Positions 37,562-49,707 of a stretch of DNA of 64,000 nucleotides are shown here, piece by piece (positions within the stretch are counted from its first letter, which is position 1; each line of letters starts with the position of its first letter). This DNA comes from Thinopyrum elongatum (taxonomy: Eukaryota; Streptophyta; Magnoliopsida; Poales; Poaceae): contig CM022301.1 of NCBI GenBank assembly GCA_011799875.1, positions 326,634,929 through 326,698,928 on the forward strand. Reading direction: 5' to 3'. The translations under genes and the position numbers were made by a program. A model generated the notes under the pieces. The model was not told the DNA's origin. It saw only the letters and a program-made list of their open reading frames with translations, and did no database searches.

Positions 37562-40500
37562 TGTGACGACCCCGGCTTAATCGTGCACTAACCATACACG
37601 CAAATGCACACGATCAAGCCTAAGGACTCACTTGAAGATATCACAACACAACTCTAAAACATAAATAAAGTCATACAAGCTTTATATGACAAGCCAGGGG
37701 CCTCGAGGGCTCGAATACATAAGCTCGCATGCAAGCGTCAGCGGAAGCATCAGATATTTGAGTACAGATATAAAAGAAAACACAGATAGGCCTTTAAGAA
37801 GGCGGGGCAAAAGAAAACACTACGATCGAAAGGCGCAGGCCTCCTGCCTGGGACCCTCCGAATCTACTCCTAGTCGTCGATCGGCTCCTCGTAGTAGTAC
37901 TCGCCGGGAGGGTAGTAGTAGTAGCCGTCGGCAGGGGCAGCTGGCTCAGGGGCTCCGTCATCTGGTTGCGACAAACGGATATGGGGAGAAAAAGAAAGCA
38001 AAGCAAACATGAGTACTCATCCGAAGTACTCAGCAAGCAAGGATCTACACTACATATGCAACATTTTCAAAGGAAGGCTGTATATGAGGACTGGGCTGCA
38101 GAAATGCCAGAATAGAGGGGAAAGCCTAGTCCTATCGAAGACTAGCATCTTCATCATCTTCAGTGGTCTTGCAGCATTAGAAGAGTGCAGTTTAGCATAA
38201 AGTAAAGTAGTAGTAGTGTCATCAACCTCGCCCAGAGATCCTTCCTCGACTTCCTGCGAGGAAGCAATCCCAGAGCCATACTATCTAGTTATCATCTCAA
38301 GTATCCAGTTCTAGTTGTACCGATCAGGATACAACTCCGAGTGTCCGTTACCGTAGGATAGGCTATCGATAGATTAATTCTTCCCTACAGGGGTGCACCA
38401 ATTTCCCCACCACGCTCGATTAACTCCGGCCGGACACACTTTTCTGGGTCATGCCCGGCCTCGGCCAAACGACACGCCGCAACTCGACCGAATACTTAAC
38501 AGAGAGGTCAGCACGCCGGACTAACCTATGCGCCCAGGGTCTTGGGCCTTCGCCCCGGGGACTCCTGTGCATTATGTGCACTGCCGGTGAGCAGACCTAG
38601 CCCCCCTTATACAAGTGCATGGCATTACCAGTCCAACCCAGCGTGTGCCGCTCCTCGCTAACATCAATTAAGCTTCTGCTGATGTCTACGACGCAGAACG
38701 CCCATACTATGCCCACGTGATGGTTAGTGCTATCAGGCCAGAGGCCCCTCGGATCAAATATCCAAACCGTTAGTGAATTTGGGTTGCGGTAATGAGCAGA
38801 GACTCACGATCGATGTGACCCCATCGCCCCTTCTCGAGGACTTGCGGCAAGGGCTAAGAATGCCCGGCCACGCCTCGTATTCATCTCTCGGGCACCTTCC
38901 AGGTCAACCCGTCTCCACATCACTTCGCAATTATGCTCGCGCGGGTACCCCTCAGGGCCGACCCGTCTTTAGTAACATGGATCAGTGTAAAGTCATAGTA
39001 ACCAAAGTAACCGTGTGTCTAACACCAAGGGGGAACCCTGAGGAATCACCCTTGATGGAATTCCACCTGATGTTATCGTCAAGGTGAACGAAGGAGGAAT
39101 CACCCTCGAGGTCCACTCTTGAAGAGTTGCATGACGGTGACGTTATCGGGAATGGAGAAGGAGGAATCACCCTCGATGACCATAACCGATGAACTAACCT
39201 ACAAGGTTAACATCATAAGTGCTGATGAGGTATCACCCTCGGCACTCGAAAGTAACCCAGTAGTGTCGAGCAACTAAGGGGGAAGTGCTGTGCAGTGCCG
39301 GGGCCTGGTATTCAATCCCATTGATCGGGTCTTCTGATAATCCAGCGGGGCAGTCGGGACAAAGTGGGGGTCTCTGATGGGTCTCTACCCAGACTATACT
39401 AAACAGTTTAGGATAAGCAGGTAGGTAACAACAGCAGGTTACAATAAACAGGCTATGCAGCAGAAATAGGATGACTGTCATAGCAGCAATTCTAATGCAA
39501 GCATAAGAGAGAATAGAATAGGCGATATAGGCATGTTCAAAAGGGGGGTGCTTGCCTGGAAGCTCTGCGGCAAGGGTCTGGTCGTCAGGGGCATAGTCAA
39601 TCTCCGGAGCTGCGTCTGTCTCGGGAACTGCGTCGGTATCGAGGTCTAACGAGAGAGAAAAGGGGGAGGAAACAAATAAATACACAGCAAACAATGCAGC
39701 ACAGAGCATGCTATGCCTAAGATGCAGTGCAGGGTTGCCTAAATACATGTCTAAGTCATTTTAGTTATTTTAGGAATTAAGTTGGATTTATTAACCGGTA
39801 TGTATGCACTATTCATCTACCGGAAACGGATGAAAAGTTGTGGGTTCACCTACATAGAGGGTTCCGACATGGAAACAGACGTCACGATCAGATTCGTCTC
39901 GTCGTTCTGATCAACTTTCATGTAGAAAGTTTTTCGATCCGAGCTACGGTTTATTTTCTATGAATTTTTGAAGATTATTGCATTTTCTGAAATTATTTAA
40001 TTTAACAGAATTATCCAGAAAAGAGATATGACGTCAGCATGACATGTAGATGACATCAGCAGTCAACAGATTTGCTGACCAGGGTCAAACCTGACCTGTG
40101 GGTCCAGTGGGACCCACATGTCAGCCTCTGTTATAAAATAGATTTTATTTTAAACTAAACTAGATCTAATTAACTACTGGACCCCACCTATCAGTGGCTA
40201 ATTATCTTAATTTATTTATTTTTATTTATAAAACATTTTTAGTTAATTAAAATGCGGTGGGGCCTGCATGTCAGTGGCTGGGGCTGCCCAGTCAGCACGT
40301 TGACTGGGTCAACCCAGTCAACGGGGGCCCCCAGAGCCCACTGGCAGTGGCCCAGAGGTGGGGCCGGCCAGCCACATCGGCGTCGGCGCCGGAGATAGCT
40401 CCGGCGACCAAAAACGCGGCGGCGCTGGCTCGGACCTCGTCGGAATTCATCTATGGGCGGCCACTTGGCGCGCGCGATAGCGCGCTCGAACGAGCGGAGC

Positions 40501-41762
40501 AAGCCGTGTCGTTTGGCGGCGGTTGTGTGGCCAGAGGTGCTCCATGGTGACGACGGTGAGCATCATGGCAGACGGCCGGAATCGGGCGATGATGGAATCG
40601 GGGCAGTAGCGCGCAAACGAGTGAACGGCGAAGCTAGCGAGGCTCTACTCGATGCGCTGAGCACAATGGGCTCGGCCCCGTGACTATTTGGTCATCAGAA
40701 GGGCGCCAGCGGCGAGCTAAGGCGGAGGCGCGTTCGGGCAAAAGTGAAGCGGCCACTACGGGCGGCAATAAGCAGTGGAAAGGGAAGGAGAAGAAAGAGG
40801 TGGAGCTCACCGAGTGGTCACGAAAGACCCGTGGTGGTTTAGGAGTTGCAGAACTCGCCTAAGAGGAAGGGGATCGCCGGCGTCCCGAGGAAGAAGATGA
40901 TGCGGATCCGACGCTGTGCTGCCTCCCTGCTTGCGCTCGTGGACGGGGACAAGGCAGACGACGACGGCGGAGCTAGTAGGCACGGTGGCGTGGCGAGGCG
41001 ATGGCGGTGGCTACACAAACGCGGCGGCGCAGTCACGGTGGCGCTCGGGCGGGCTCGAGCGCGAGCGAAAGAGCGAGGGAGAGGAAGGGGGAATGAATGA
41101 GGAGGAGCCAGGGGGGACGCACGAGGCTGGGGCCTTATCCCCTCGTCGGTGGGGCGTCGGTGGCCGTCGCACTGTCGACGCTTCGCCGGCGCGGCGCGCG
41201 GCGACCAGGGGCGTGGTGACACGTAGGGTAGAGAAGAGGGAGATGGGCCAGGTGGGCTGGATTCGGGGCACTGTGCACTTAGGCCCAGTGCACAGTGCCT
41301 CTTTTCTTTTTCTTTTTTCTGTTTTTCCTTTTTCCTTTTTACAGAGATGGTTTAGTAATATTTTGAGCTTCCAAAAGTTTTTGCAAAAATGTGTAACTTG
41401 CTCACATTAGTTCATTGCAATATCCAGCACTGCCACAAAAAGTTTGGGCATCTTTGGAAACCATTTGAATTTATCCAAAAATGAATAGGGCATTTCAGGT
41501 GCTGTTTTGGCTCTGTTAAAATGCACAGAGAAGGGTGATGATGTTGTGTTCCTTAACAACAAATAGTTTTAGATTATTTGCTAAAAGGTGAACATTTTTC
41601 CAACATGTTTTGAGCAACTTTATTTTGCATTTTTGAATTTGAGTTGATTTTCAGAGAAGGGTTTGAACTGAATCTTAAACCAATGTGACTAGGCAGTGCA
41701 AGTGAGCGTGACTTGGCATCATTAGCAGATGATCACAATGGCTATTACACAGGGGCGTTACA
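37562..41762 (-). repeat. 5' LTR of B, uninterrupted
   Basis: A 4,201-base LTR that preserves the empty target sites of K (about 40314) and C2 (about 40533). A 171-codon frame in element sense at 39748-39233 has a hydrophobic N-terminal stretch, but it is broken by frameshift in the other LTR. GC-rich sequence at 40250-41250 alternates with AT-rich ends. Confidence 0.93.
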
Positions 41763-42417
41763 CATGCTTCAGAAATCACAAACCTTAACACCAATATTCT
41801 TAGTAACCACAACCGTTTACTAGTACCTCCCACATATTACCATCTCTATATCGCAAAACTATTGCAAGGAATCAAACATATCATATTCAGTGATCCACAA
41901 GTTTTATGTAGGATTTTATGACTAACCATGCAATTGACCAATTCCTGTTGACTCTCTAAATAGATATAAGTGAAGCAAGAGAGTTTAATTCTTTCTACAA
42001 AAGTCCATGCTCTAATAAGTATAAGTGAAGCAAAAGAGCATTCTACAAATAATGGTTTTCTATGTGAAGAGAAACAGGCAATCCAAACTTCAAATGATAT
42101 AAGTGAAGCACATGAAGCATTCTTTAAAGCCATACTCAAAAGATATAAGTGAAGTTCAATGAGCATTCTATAAATCGCCATGGACTATCTCATACCAGCA
42201 TGGTGCATAAAATAAAAATGAAAACTAAATGCAAAAGACGCTCCAAGATTTACACATATCACATGAACAAAACGAAGATGAAAACATACTGATACTTGTT
42301 GAAGAAAGATGGGATGCCTTCCGGGGCATCCCCAAGCTTAGACGCTTGAGTCTCCTTGAATATTTACTTGGGGTGCCTTGGGCATCCCCAAACTTGAGCT
42401 CTTGCCTCTCCTCCTTC
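41763..42417 (-). mobile_element. Athila-like element E, right portion (truncated)
   Basis: It starts with the second copy of the CATGC target site and continues E internal sequence, matching the reverse complement of about 47530-48175 of D. It contains four spaced TATAAGTGAAG motifs (41965, 42020, 42098, 42144) and two GGCATCCCCAA motifs (about 42326 and 42381). It stops near 42417, so the 5' LTR, primer site and any ORF of E are missing. The exact break is uncertain by about 20 bases. Confidence 0.7.
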
Positions 42418-42485
42418 TCATGGAGGGGTTCTTCATCATCCTTGCTACCCCTCCGATGATGCGTGAGTAGTTTACCACGGACCTA
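42418..42485 (+). repeat. Short Athila-like LTR fragment
   Basis: About 68 bases resemble 635-705 of the A LTR (ACCCCTCCGATGATGCGTGAG, then TAGTTTACCAC.GACCTA) in + orientation. It is the only piece left of another element or of an E rearrangement, and forms the left flank of element F. Confidence 0.5.
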
Positions 42486-42976
42486 TAGTCGGTGTCAAAA
42501 CCGGCGGATCTCGGGTAGGGGTCCCGAGCTGTGGATCTGGGGTCAATGGGGAACAATGTACAAAGGAGATGATGTTTACCCAGGTTCGGGCCCTCTTGAA
42601 GAGGTAAAACCCTACGTCCTGCTTGATTATATTGAAGTGTATAGGATGATTACAGAGTCGATCTACCACGAGATCAGATGAACTAAACCCTAGGTAAGTA
42701 GGATGATGGCTATTGTTCTAGCCTCTATGGACTAAACCCTCTGGTTTATATAGGCACCAGGGGTACTAGGGTTACACATGGTGGGTTACAACGAGGGAAT
42801 AAACATACTGATTCTCTTATCTTGACTTGGAGGAGACACCAAGACTTGGAGGGCTTCCTGTCCGTACACGGAGTCGCCTTATAGCTCGGCTTTGCTGTAG
42901 TCGTACAACAGCCCACCTGTCCGGCCCATAAGAGATAGGCCGGCAGCCCGAGGACCCCCTAGTCCAGGACTCCCTC
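42486..42976 (-). repeat. 3' LTR of F, about 490 bases
   Basis: The + strand reads (T)AGTCGGTGTCAAAACCGGCGG...CAGGACTCCCTCA; in element sense it starts TGAGGGAGTCC. The inner neighbour in element sense is AGTTCGGGGGCTAC, a typical polypurine tract. The outer edge is unclear by one or two bases. Confidence 0.75.
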
Positions 42977-43430
42977 AGTAGCCCCCGAACTAGCCTCCAA
43001 CACCGGTGTCTCATAACTTCTGGAGTTCTCTGTGCACCTGAAGCCTCCGGCTTGCTGGGCGAGTTCTTCTCCCCCTCTGTGTTCGGAGTAATTCCCCTTA
43101 GCCAAACCTCCAAAAGTTGCTAAGTTCGGCCATGTGTATGACTGGGTTATATCCGGAATCTGAATTATCGATATTGCTTAGCCTCGAAGGCCAACCGCTC
43201 AAGTGTGAATAGTGCCCTCACCTGGAAACTTTTGGCGAAAGGTCACGGCCGGTCACAAACACTGAACCGTTGTGAAAACTCGATGCGCGGTTCAAGGCAG
43301 ATTCTCCATTGGCATGTTCCATAAATACAGAGATTGTGCCCCATTTTTTAAGGGATATGATCAATGATTTCGATTATCCCACTCATGCATAATGTCACGA
43401 TTATATCGGGAAGCGGCGAGGCCTGCGGCG
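42977..43430. other. F sequence between LTR and antisense ORF
   Basis: It starts with the purine-rich tract (42977-42990) and contains no ORF. It is the left half of the region interrupted by D, continuing at 54636, and should be the promoter-side flank of the antisense ORF. Confidence 0.6.
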
Positions 43431-44817
43431 TGATACGTCTCCAACGTATCTATAATTTTTTATTGTTCCATGCTATTATATTATCTGTTTTGGATGTTTT
43501 ATATGCATTAATATGCTATTTTATATTATTTTTGGGACTAACCTATTAAACTAGAGCCCAGTGCCAGTTTCTGTTTTTTCCTTGTTTTTTGAGTTTTACA
43601 GAAGGAATATCAATCGGAGTCCAAACGAGCTGAAAATTTACGGTGATTTTTTATGGACCAAAAGAGACCCCCGAAGCACCGGAGCTAGGCCAGGAGGTGA
43701 CCGAGGAGGACACAAGCCTGGGGGCACCCCCCCCCTAGGGTGCGCCTCCCGAGCTTGTGGGGCCCTCGGGCACCCCCCTGACTTGTTTCCAATGCCAAAA
43801 ATTCTTATAAATATAGAAACCTCCGAAAAGAACCCTAGATCGGAAGTTCCGCCGCCGTAAGCCTTTGTAGCCATGAAAAATCAATCAGGACCCCGTTTCG
43901 GCACCCTGCCGGAGGGGGAAACCATCACTGGAGGCCATCTTCATCATCCCGGTGGTATCCATGACGAGGAGGGAGTAGTTCACCCTTGGGGCTGAGGGTA
44001 TGTACCAGTAGCTATTTGTTTGATCTCTCTCTCTCTCGTGTTCTTGATTTGGCACGATCTTGATGTACCGCAAGCTTTGTTACTATAGTTGGGTCATATG
44101 GTGTTCTTCCCTCTCTACCCTTCTTGTGATGAATTGAGTCTTGCTCTTTGAGGTTTCGTTATGTTGGATTGAGTATTGGATTTGAGAACACTTGATGTAT
44201 GTCTTGCAATGGGATATCTGTGGTGACAATGCGATGTTCTATTGATTCACTTGATGTATGTTTTGGCACTCAACTCGCGGATTCCCGAGGTGACATTGGG
44301 GTAATCTATGCATAGGGGTTGATGCATGTTTTTTTCCTACGTTCTCCGATTGAAACTTTGGAGTGATTCTTTGTCGCACGTTGAGGGATTGTTATACGAT
44401 CCAATTATGTTATCATTGCTGAGAGAATTTGCACTAGTGAAAGTATGAACCCTAGGCCTTGTTTTCAAGCATTGCAATACCGTTTTTGCTCACTTTTGTT
44501 GCTAGTTAGCTTGCTGTTTTTATATTTTCAGATTATAAAAACCTATATCTACTATCCATATTACAGTTGTATCACCATCTCTTCGCCGAACTAGTGCACC
44601 TATACAATTTACCATTGTAGGGTGTGTTGGGGACACAAGAGACTCTTTGTTATTTGGTTGCAGGGTTGTTTGAGAGAGACCATCTTCATCCTACGCCTCC
44701 CACGGATTGATAAACCTTAGGTCATCCACTTGAGGGAAAATTGCTACTGTCCTACAAAACTCTGCGCTTGGAGGCCCAACATGAGTCTACAAGAAGGAGG
44801 TTGCATAATAGACACCA
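43431..44817 (+). repeat. 5' LTR of D, type I Athila-like
   Basis: It begins TGATACGTCTCCAACG and ends GGTTGCATAATAGACACCA. A TATAAATA box lies at about 43807, and a (CT)n run near 44028. It pairs with 49708-49820 plus 53356-54635. Confidence 0.9.
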
Positions 44818-44827
44818 AGCTCTTTTC

Positions 44828-44845
44828 TGGCGCCGTTGCCGGGGA
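44828..44845 (+). other. Primer-binding site of D
   Basis: TGGCGCCGTTGCCGGGGA, ten bases after the LTR. It is identical to the site in J (63136) and is complementary to what I know as the 3' end of plant tRNA-Asp, the usual primer of Athila and some Tat elements. Confidence 0.8.
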
Positions 44846-44969
44846 GGTGAGTGCTTGAAGGTATATCTTTAGATCTTGCAATTGAGTCTTTTGGTTTCTT
44901 GTTTTATCACTAGTTTAGCCTATAAAAGAAAACTACAAAAAAAATTGGAATTGAGGTTGCCTCATATGC

Positions 44970-46880
44970 ATCATCTTTTTAATGTCTTTCGTTAAAATGA
45001 TGGAAAGAAAAATTGTGCTCAAGTGTTAGAAGAAGTCAATAAAATGTTTGGCACTAAATCTTTGAATGATAAACATGATTGTAATGTTGCTAGTGTGGTT
45101 GCTATGAATCTTCATGATACCAATGATGATTGCACTAGTCATGATTAAGATGTTTCTTATAAGCATGTCAATTTTTGTGGAGTGCATAGAGTTTGTGAAG
45201 GCATGCCTTATAGGGATGATAGATTTTGTAAGAAGCATAAACATGATGAAACCAATCAGTGGCTTAAGGTGATAGATAAATTTGCTACAAAATGATACTT
45301 GCAATAGAGTTGGTCATCTTAATTTCCAATGCACACTTTTTGATGATCGAATCATGGCTAAAAATAGCCATAACTTGATCACCCTTGAACTTTATAATGA
45401 ACTTTGTTTATTTTTGGGGTGTGAAGAATTGTCACAGAAAAATAGTTGGTTTGAAGCATTCATATTCACCGACCATGTTGAAACTACTCTTAAAGAAATA
45501 TATATGTTTTGCATGGTAAATTGCAATGAAAATGATTATATTGCCAACTATAGAAAGATGGGAAAACCAATAGAATATAAAAGAAATACTAATGAAAGGT
45601 AAAGCTCTCCACTTTCCCTCCTATTGTCTCTCGTGATGAAACAGGTTATGAGAATGAGCTTCCTATGCAACCAATCTCATCAATAAGGAGCTCCAAAAAG
45701 TTGATTAAACCCACACATGATGTGGAGAAGAAAAAGAAAAGACGGAGAAGCAAAGGTAAAAAGGTATCCATCCCAAATGATGTTGCTCCTATTATTGTTA
45801 TGCCTCATGAGAATGAATCAAAAATAAATGTGGAAGATGATATACTTGATGATGATATTGATTCTTTGTCTTATGGTACAATGTCCGAAGAAACTATTGA
45901 GGATGTTTTTGTTATGCCTATTACTCATTGTGATGATTATGATTGGGAAAATAATGATACCTCTTATAATCTTGAAAATATTTTTTTGGCACCAACTTAG
46001 AAAATTGTGATGATAATAATTGATATATTATTGGTGCTATTCATACCATTAATGATGAGAGTGATTATGCTTATGATGTGCAAAGCCACAAGCTTGGGGA
46101 TGCTATGTTTGATGGGAATGACATGTTTGAGAATTTAATTGCTGAATTAATGATTGTCCCAAGCTTGGGGATGCTATGTTTGATGAAGATGATATTTTTA
46201 GTCCCCCAAGTTTTGATGTGCAAATTTATTATGATGATAGCATGCCTCCTATTTATGATGATTGCAATAATGATAAAAGTGGATTTGGAGAGTTCATGAC
46301 TTTATTTAGTAATGATTCCACTATTTTGGAAGAGGTTTCAATTGATTATGATGAGAACAAAGTTGCTACTTATGATGATTATTGTAATGACACTTATATT
46401 ATAAAAAGTAGTGATGATTATATTTATAAAGCTTGTCATAATTATTATTACCCTTTTTCTGAACATTACTCTTTTAATGTGGAAACAATTTATAGTATTC
46501 GAGTTTCTTATGATACTCCCAGTGTTCCGAATGAGAATAAATTTGCTTATGTGGAGAGTAATAAAATTTCTATGCTTGTGCATCATGAAAATAATGCTTT
46601 ATGTGATAGTTATATTGTTGGATTCATTCATGATGCTACTGAAAATTATTATGAGAGAGGAACATATGCTTTTACATATTGCAATAATATCAAGTTTCCT
46701 CTCTATGTGTTGAAAATCTTGAAGTTATGCTTGTTTTGCCTTCCTATGCTAGTTGATTCTTGCTCCCATAAATTGTTTGCTCACAAAATCCCTATTTATA
46801 GGAAGTGGGTTAGGCTTAAATATGCTAGTCATATGCTTCATGATGCTCTTTTTGTGTTTCAATTCTTATCTTTTATGTGA
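44970..46880 (+). pseudogene. Cysteine-rich acidic ORF of D (frameshifted)
   Basis: No known retroviral domain is visible. Pieces in different frames read as one former protein. A Cys/His-rich N part (about 45065-45290: CGVHRVCEGMPYRDDRFC, KKHKHDE) is followed by 45282-45602 (NRVGHLNFQC, LITLELYNELCLFLGCEE), 45665-46000 (a basic KKKKRRRSKGKK patch, then Asp/Glu-rich) and 46176-46880 (many Asp, Tyr and Asn; ends RKWVRLKYASHMLHDALFVF). The spacing of Cys and His suggests zinc binding. Frames change near 45290, 45610 and 46000-46170, with stops at about 45153 and 45998. It occupies the place of gag in this element. Similar ORFs are, from memory, widespread in Triticeae repeats; function unknown. 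Confidence 0.55.
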
Positions 46881-49707
46881 GCATCATTGAAATCATCATG
46901 CCTAGCTAGGGGCGTTAAACAATAGCGCTTGTTGGGAGGCAACCCAATTTTTATTTTGTGTTTTTTGTTTTTCCTCCTGTTTTTCAATAAATACACATTA
47001 TTACCTCTGTATTAGTTGTGTTTTTGTGTTTTAATTAGTGTTTGAGCCAAGTAAGACCTTTGGAATGGTCTATGGTGATAGTTGATTTGATCTTGCTGAA
47101 AAACAGAAACTTTTGCGCTCATTGCCAGAAATTTAGAACATCGCACAAATGTGCTTTTGATCTGAATTTTTTACACAAGATTGATATACAAATTTTTCTA
47201 GGTTTTCCTAATTTTTAAAAACTTTTGGAGTTACAGAAGGATACGAAATTTCCAGATTACTACAGACTGTTCTGTTTTTGACAGATTCTGTTTTCTATGA
47301 GTTGTTTGCTTATTTTGATGAATCTATGGGTAGTATCGGAGGGTATGAACCATGGACAAGTTGGAATACAGTAGATATAACACCAATATAAATTTAGAAT
47401 GAGTTCACAACAGTACCTAAAGTGGTGATTTATTTTATTATACTAACGGATCTTACGAGTTTTCTGTTGAGTTTTGTGTTGTGAAGTTTTCAAGTTTTGG
47501 GTAAAGTTTTGATGGATAACGGAATAAGGAGTGGCAAGAGCCTAAGCTTGGGGATGACCAAGGCACCCCAAGGTAATATTCAAGGACAACCAAGCATCTA
47601 AGCTTGGGGATGCCCCGGATGGCATCCCCTCTTTTGTCTTCAATCCATCGGTAAATTTACTTGAGGCTATATTTTTATTCACCACATGATATGTGTTTTG
47701 CTTGGAGCGTCTTGTATGATATGAGTCTTTGCTTTTTAGTTTTCCACAATCATCCTTGCTGTACACATCTTTTGAGACGGACACGCATTAATCGTGGATT
47801 TATTAGAATACTCTATGTGCTTCACTTATATCTTTTGAGCTAGGCAGTTAGCTCTAGTGCTTCACTTATACCTTTTTAGAGCACGGCGATGGTTTTATTT
47901 TATAGAAATTGTTGCACTCTCATGCTTCACTTATATTATTTTGAGAGTCTTATAAATAGCATGGTAATTTGCTTAGGTTATGAATTTAGTCCTAATATGA
48001 TGGCATCCAAGAGGGATATAATAAAAACTTTCATATAAAGAGTATTGAATACAGGAGAAGTTTGATTCCTTGCATTTGTTTTGAGATATAAAGATGGTGA
48101 TATTAGAGTCATGCTAGTGAGTAATTCTGGATTGGTAGAAATACTTGTGTTAAATTTTGTGATTCCCGTAGCATGCACATATGGTGAACCGTTATGTGAT
48201 GAAGTCGGAGCATGATTTATTTTTTGATTGTCTTCCTTATGAGTGGCGGTCGGGGATGAGCGATGGTCTTTTCCTACCAATCTATCCCCCTAGGAGCATG
48301 CATGTAGTACTTTGTTTTGATGGCTAATAAATTTTTGCAATAAGTATGTGAGTTCTTTATGACTAATGTTGAGTCTACGGATTATACGCACTCTCACCCT
48401 TCCACCATTGCTAGCCTCTCTAGTATCGTGCAACTTTCGCCGGTGCATTAAACCCACCATATACCTTTCCTCAAAACAGCCACCATACCTACCTATTATG
48501 GCATTTCCATAGCCATTCCGAGATATATTGCCATGCAACTTCCACCGTTCCGTTTATTATGACACGCACCATCATTGTCCTAATGATTTGCATGATCATG
48601 TAGTTGGCATAGTGTTTGTGGCAAGGCCATCGTTCATATATTTTATACATGTCACTCTTGATCATAGCACATCCCGGTACACGGCCGGAGGCATTCATAT
48701 AGAGTCATATCTTGTTCTAAGTATCGAGTTGTGATTTTTGAGTTGTAAGTAAATAAAAGTGTGATGATCATCATTATTAGAGCATTGTCCCATGTGAGGA
48801 AAGGATGATGGAAGCTATGATTCCCTCTCAAGTTGGGATGAGTCTCCAGACTTTACAAAAAAATAAAAGAGGCCAAAGAAGCCCAAATAAAAAAAAAATA
48901 AAAAAATGAGAGAAAAGAGAGAAGGGACAATGTTACTATCCTTTTTCCACACTTGTGCTTCAAAGTAGCACCATGATCTTCATGATAGAGAGTTTCCTAT
49001 TTTGTCACTTTCATATACTAGTGGGATTTTTTCACTATAGAACTTGGCTTGTATATTCCAATGATGGGCTTCCGCAAAATTGCCCTAGGTCTTCATGAGC
49101 AAGCAAGTTGGATGCACACCCACTTAGTTTCTTTTTGAGCTTTCATACACTTATAGTTCTAGTGCATCCGTTGCATGGCAATCCCTACTCACTCATATTG
49201 ATATCTATTGATGGGCATCTCCATAGCCCGTTGATACGCCTAGTTGATGTGAGACTTTCTCCTTCTTTTTGTCTTCTCCACAACCACCATATTCTATTCC
49301 ACCTATAGTGCTATATCCATGGCTCACGCTCATGTATTGCGTGAAAGTTGAAAAAGTTTGAGAACATCAAAAGTATGAAACAATTGCTTGGCTTGTCATC
49401 GGGGTTGTGCATGATGAAATACTTTGTGTGATGAAGATGGAGCATAGCCAGACTATATGATTTTGTAGGGATAACTTTCTTTGGCCATGTTATTTTGAGA
49501 AGACATGATTGCTTTATTAGTATGCTTGAAGTATTATTGTTTTTATGTCAATATTAAACTTTTGTTTTGAATCTTATGGATCTGAATATTCATGTCACAA
49601 TAAAGAAGATTACATTGATAAATATGTTAGGTAGCATTCCACATCAAAAAATTTGTTTTTATCATTTACCTACTCGAGGACGAGCAGGAATTAAGCTTGG
49701 GGATGCT
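46881..49707 (+). other. Non-coding 3' internal domain of D
   Basis: There is no supportable ORF over 2.8 kb. It contains purine-rich AAGCTTGGGGATG motifs at 47544 and 47600 besides the real tract at 49693-49706, three GCTTCACTTATA motifs (47819, 47859, 47923), and an A-rich low-complexity run at about 48855-48910. The region from about 47530 to the end also exists, reversed, in E. Confidence 0.7.

Larger units (their letters stand above)
18198..41762 (-). mobile_element. Chromodomain Gypsy retrotransposon B (Tekay group)
   Basis: LTRs of 4.2 kb (18198-32500 with two insertions, and 37562-41762) enclose a 5.06-kb internal domain with primer site, gag-pol and purine tract, all read right to left. 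The TSD CATGC (18193-18197 and 41763-41767) is perfect. Element ends are TGTAAC and TCACA in element sense. I counted ten differences in the first 333 aligned bases of the two LTRs, nine of them transitions, so the insertion is not very recent. Its left LTR later received solo LTR K and Copia C2. The target is Athila-like element E. Confidence 0.93.

Noticed and set aside
42326..42395. Regular short repeats suggesting a CRISPR-like array
   Set aside because: There are two or three PPT-like motifs with unequal spacing inside a plant retroelement; no array structure is present.
44828..44845. Possible tRNA-Asp gene fragment (also at 63136)
   Set aside because: Only the 18 bases complementary to a tRNA 3' end are present, immediately after an LTR; this is a primer-binding site.
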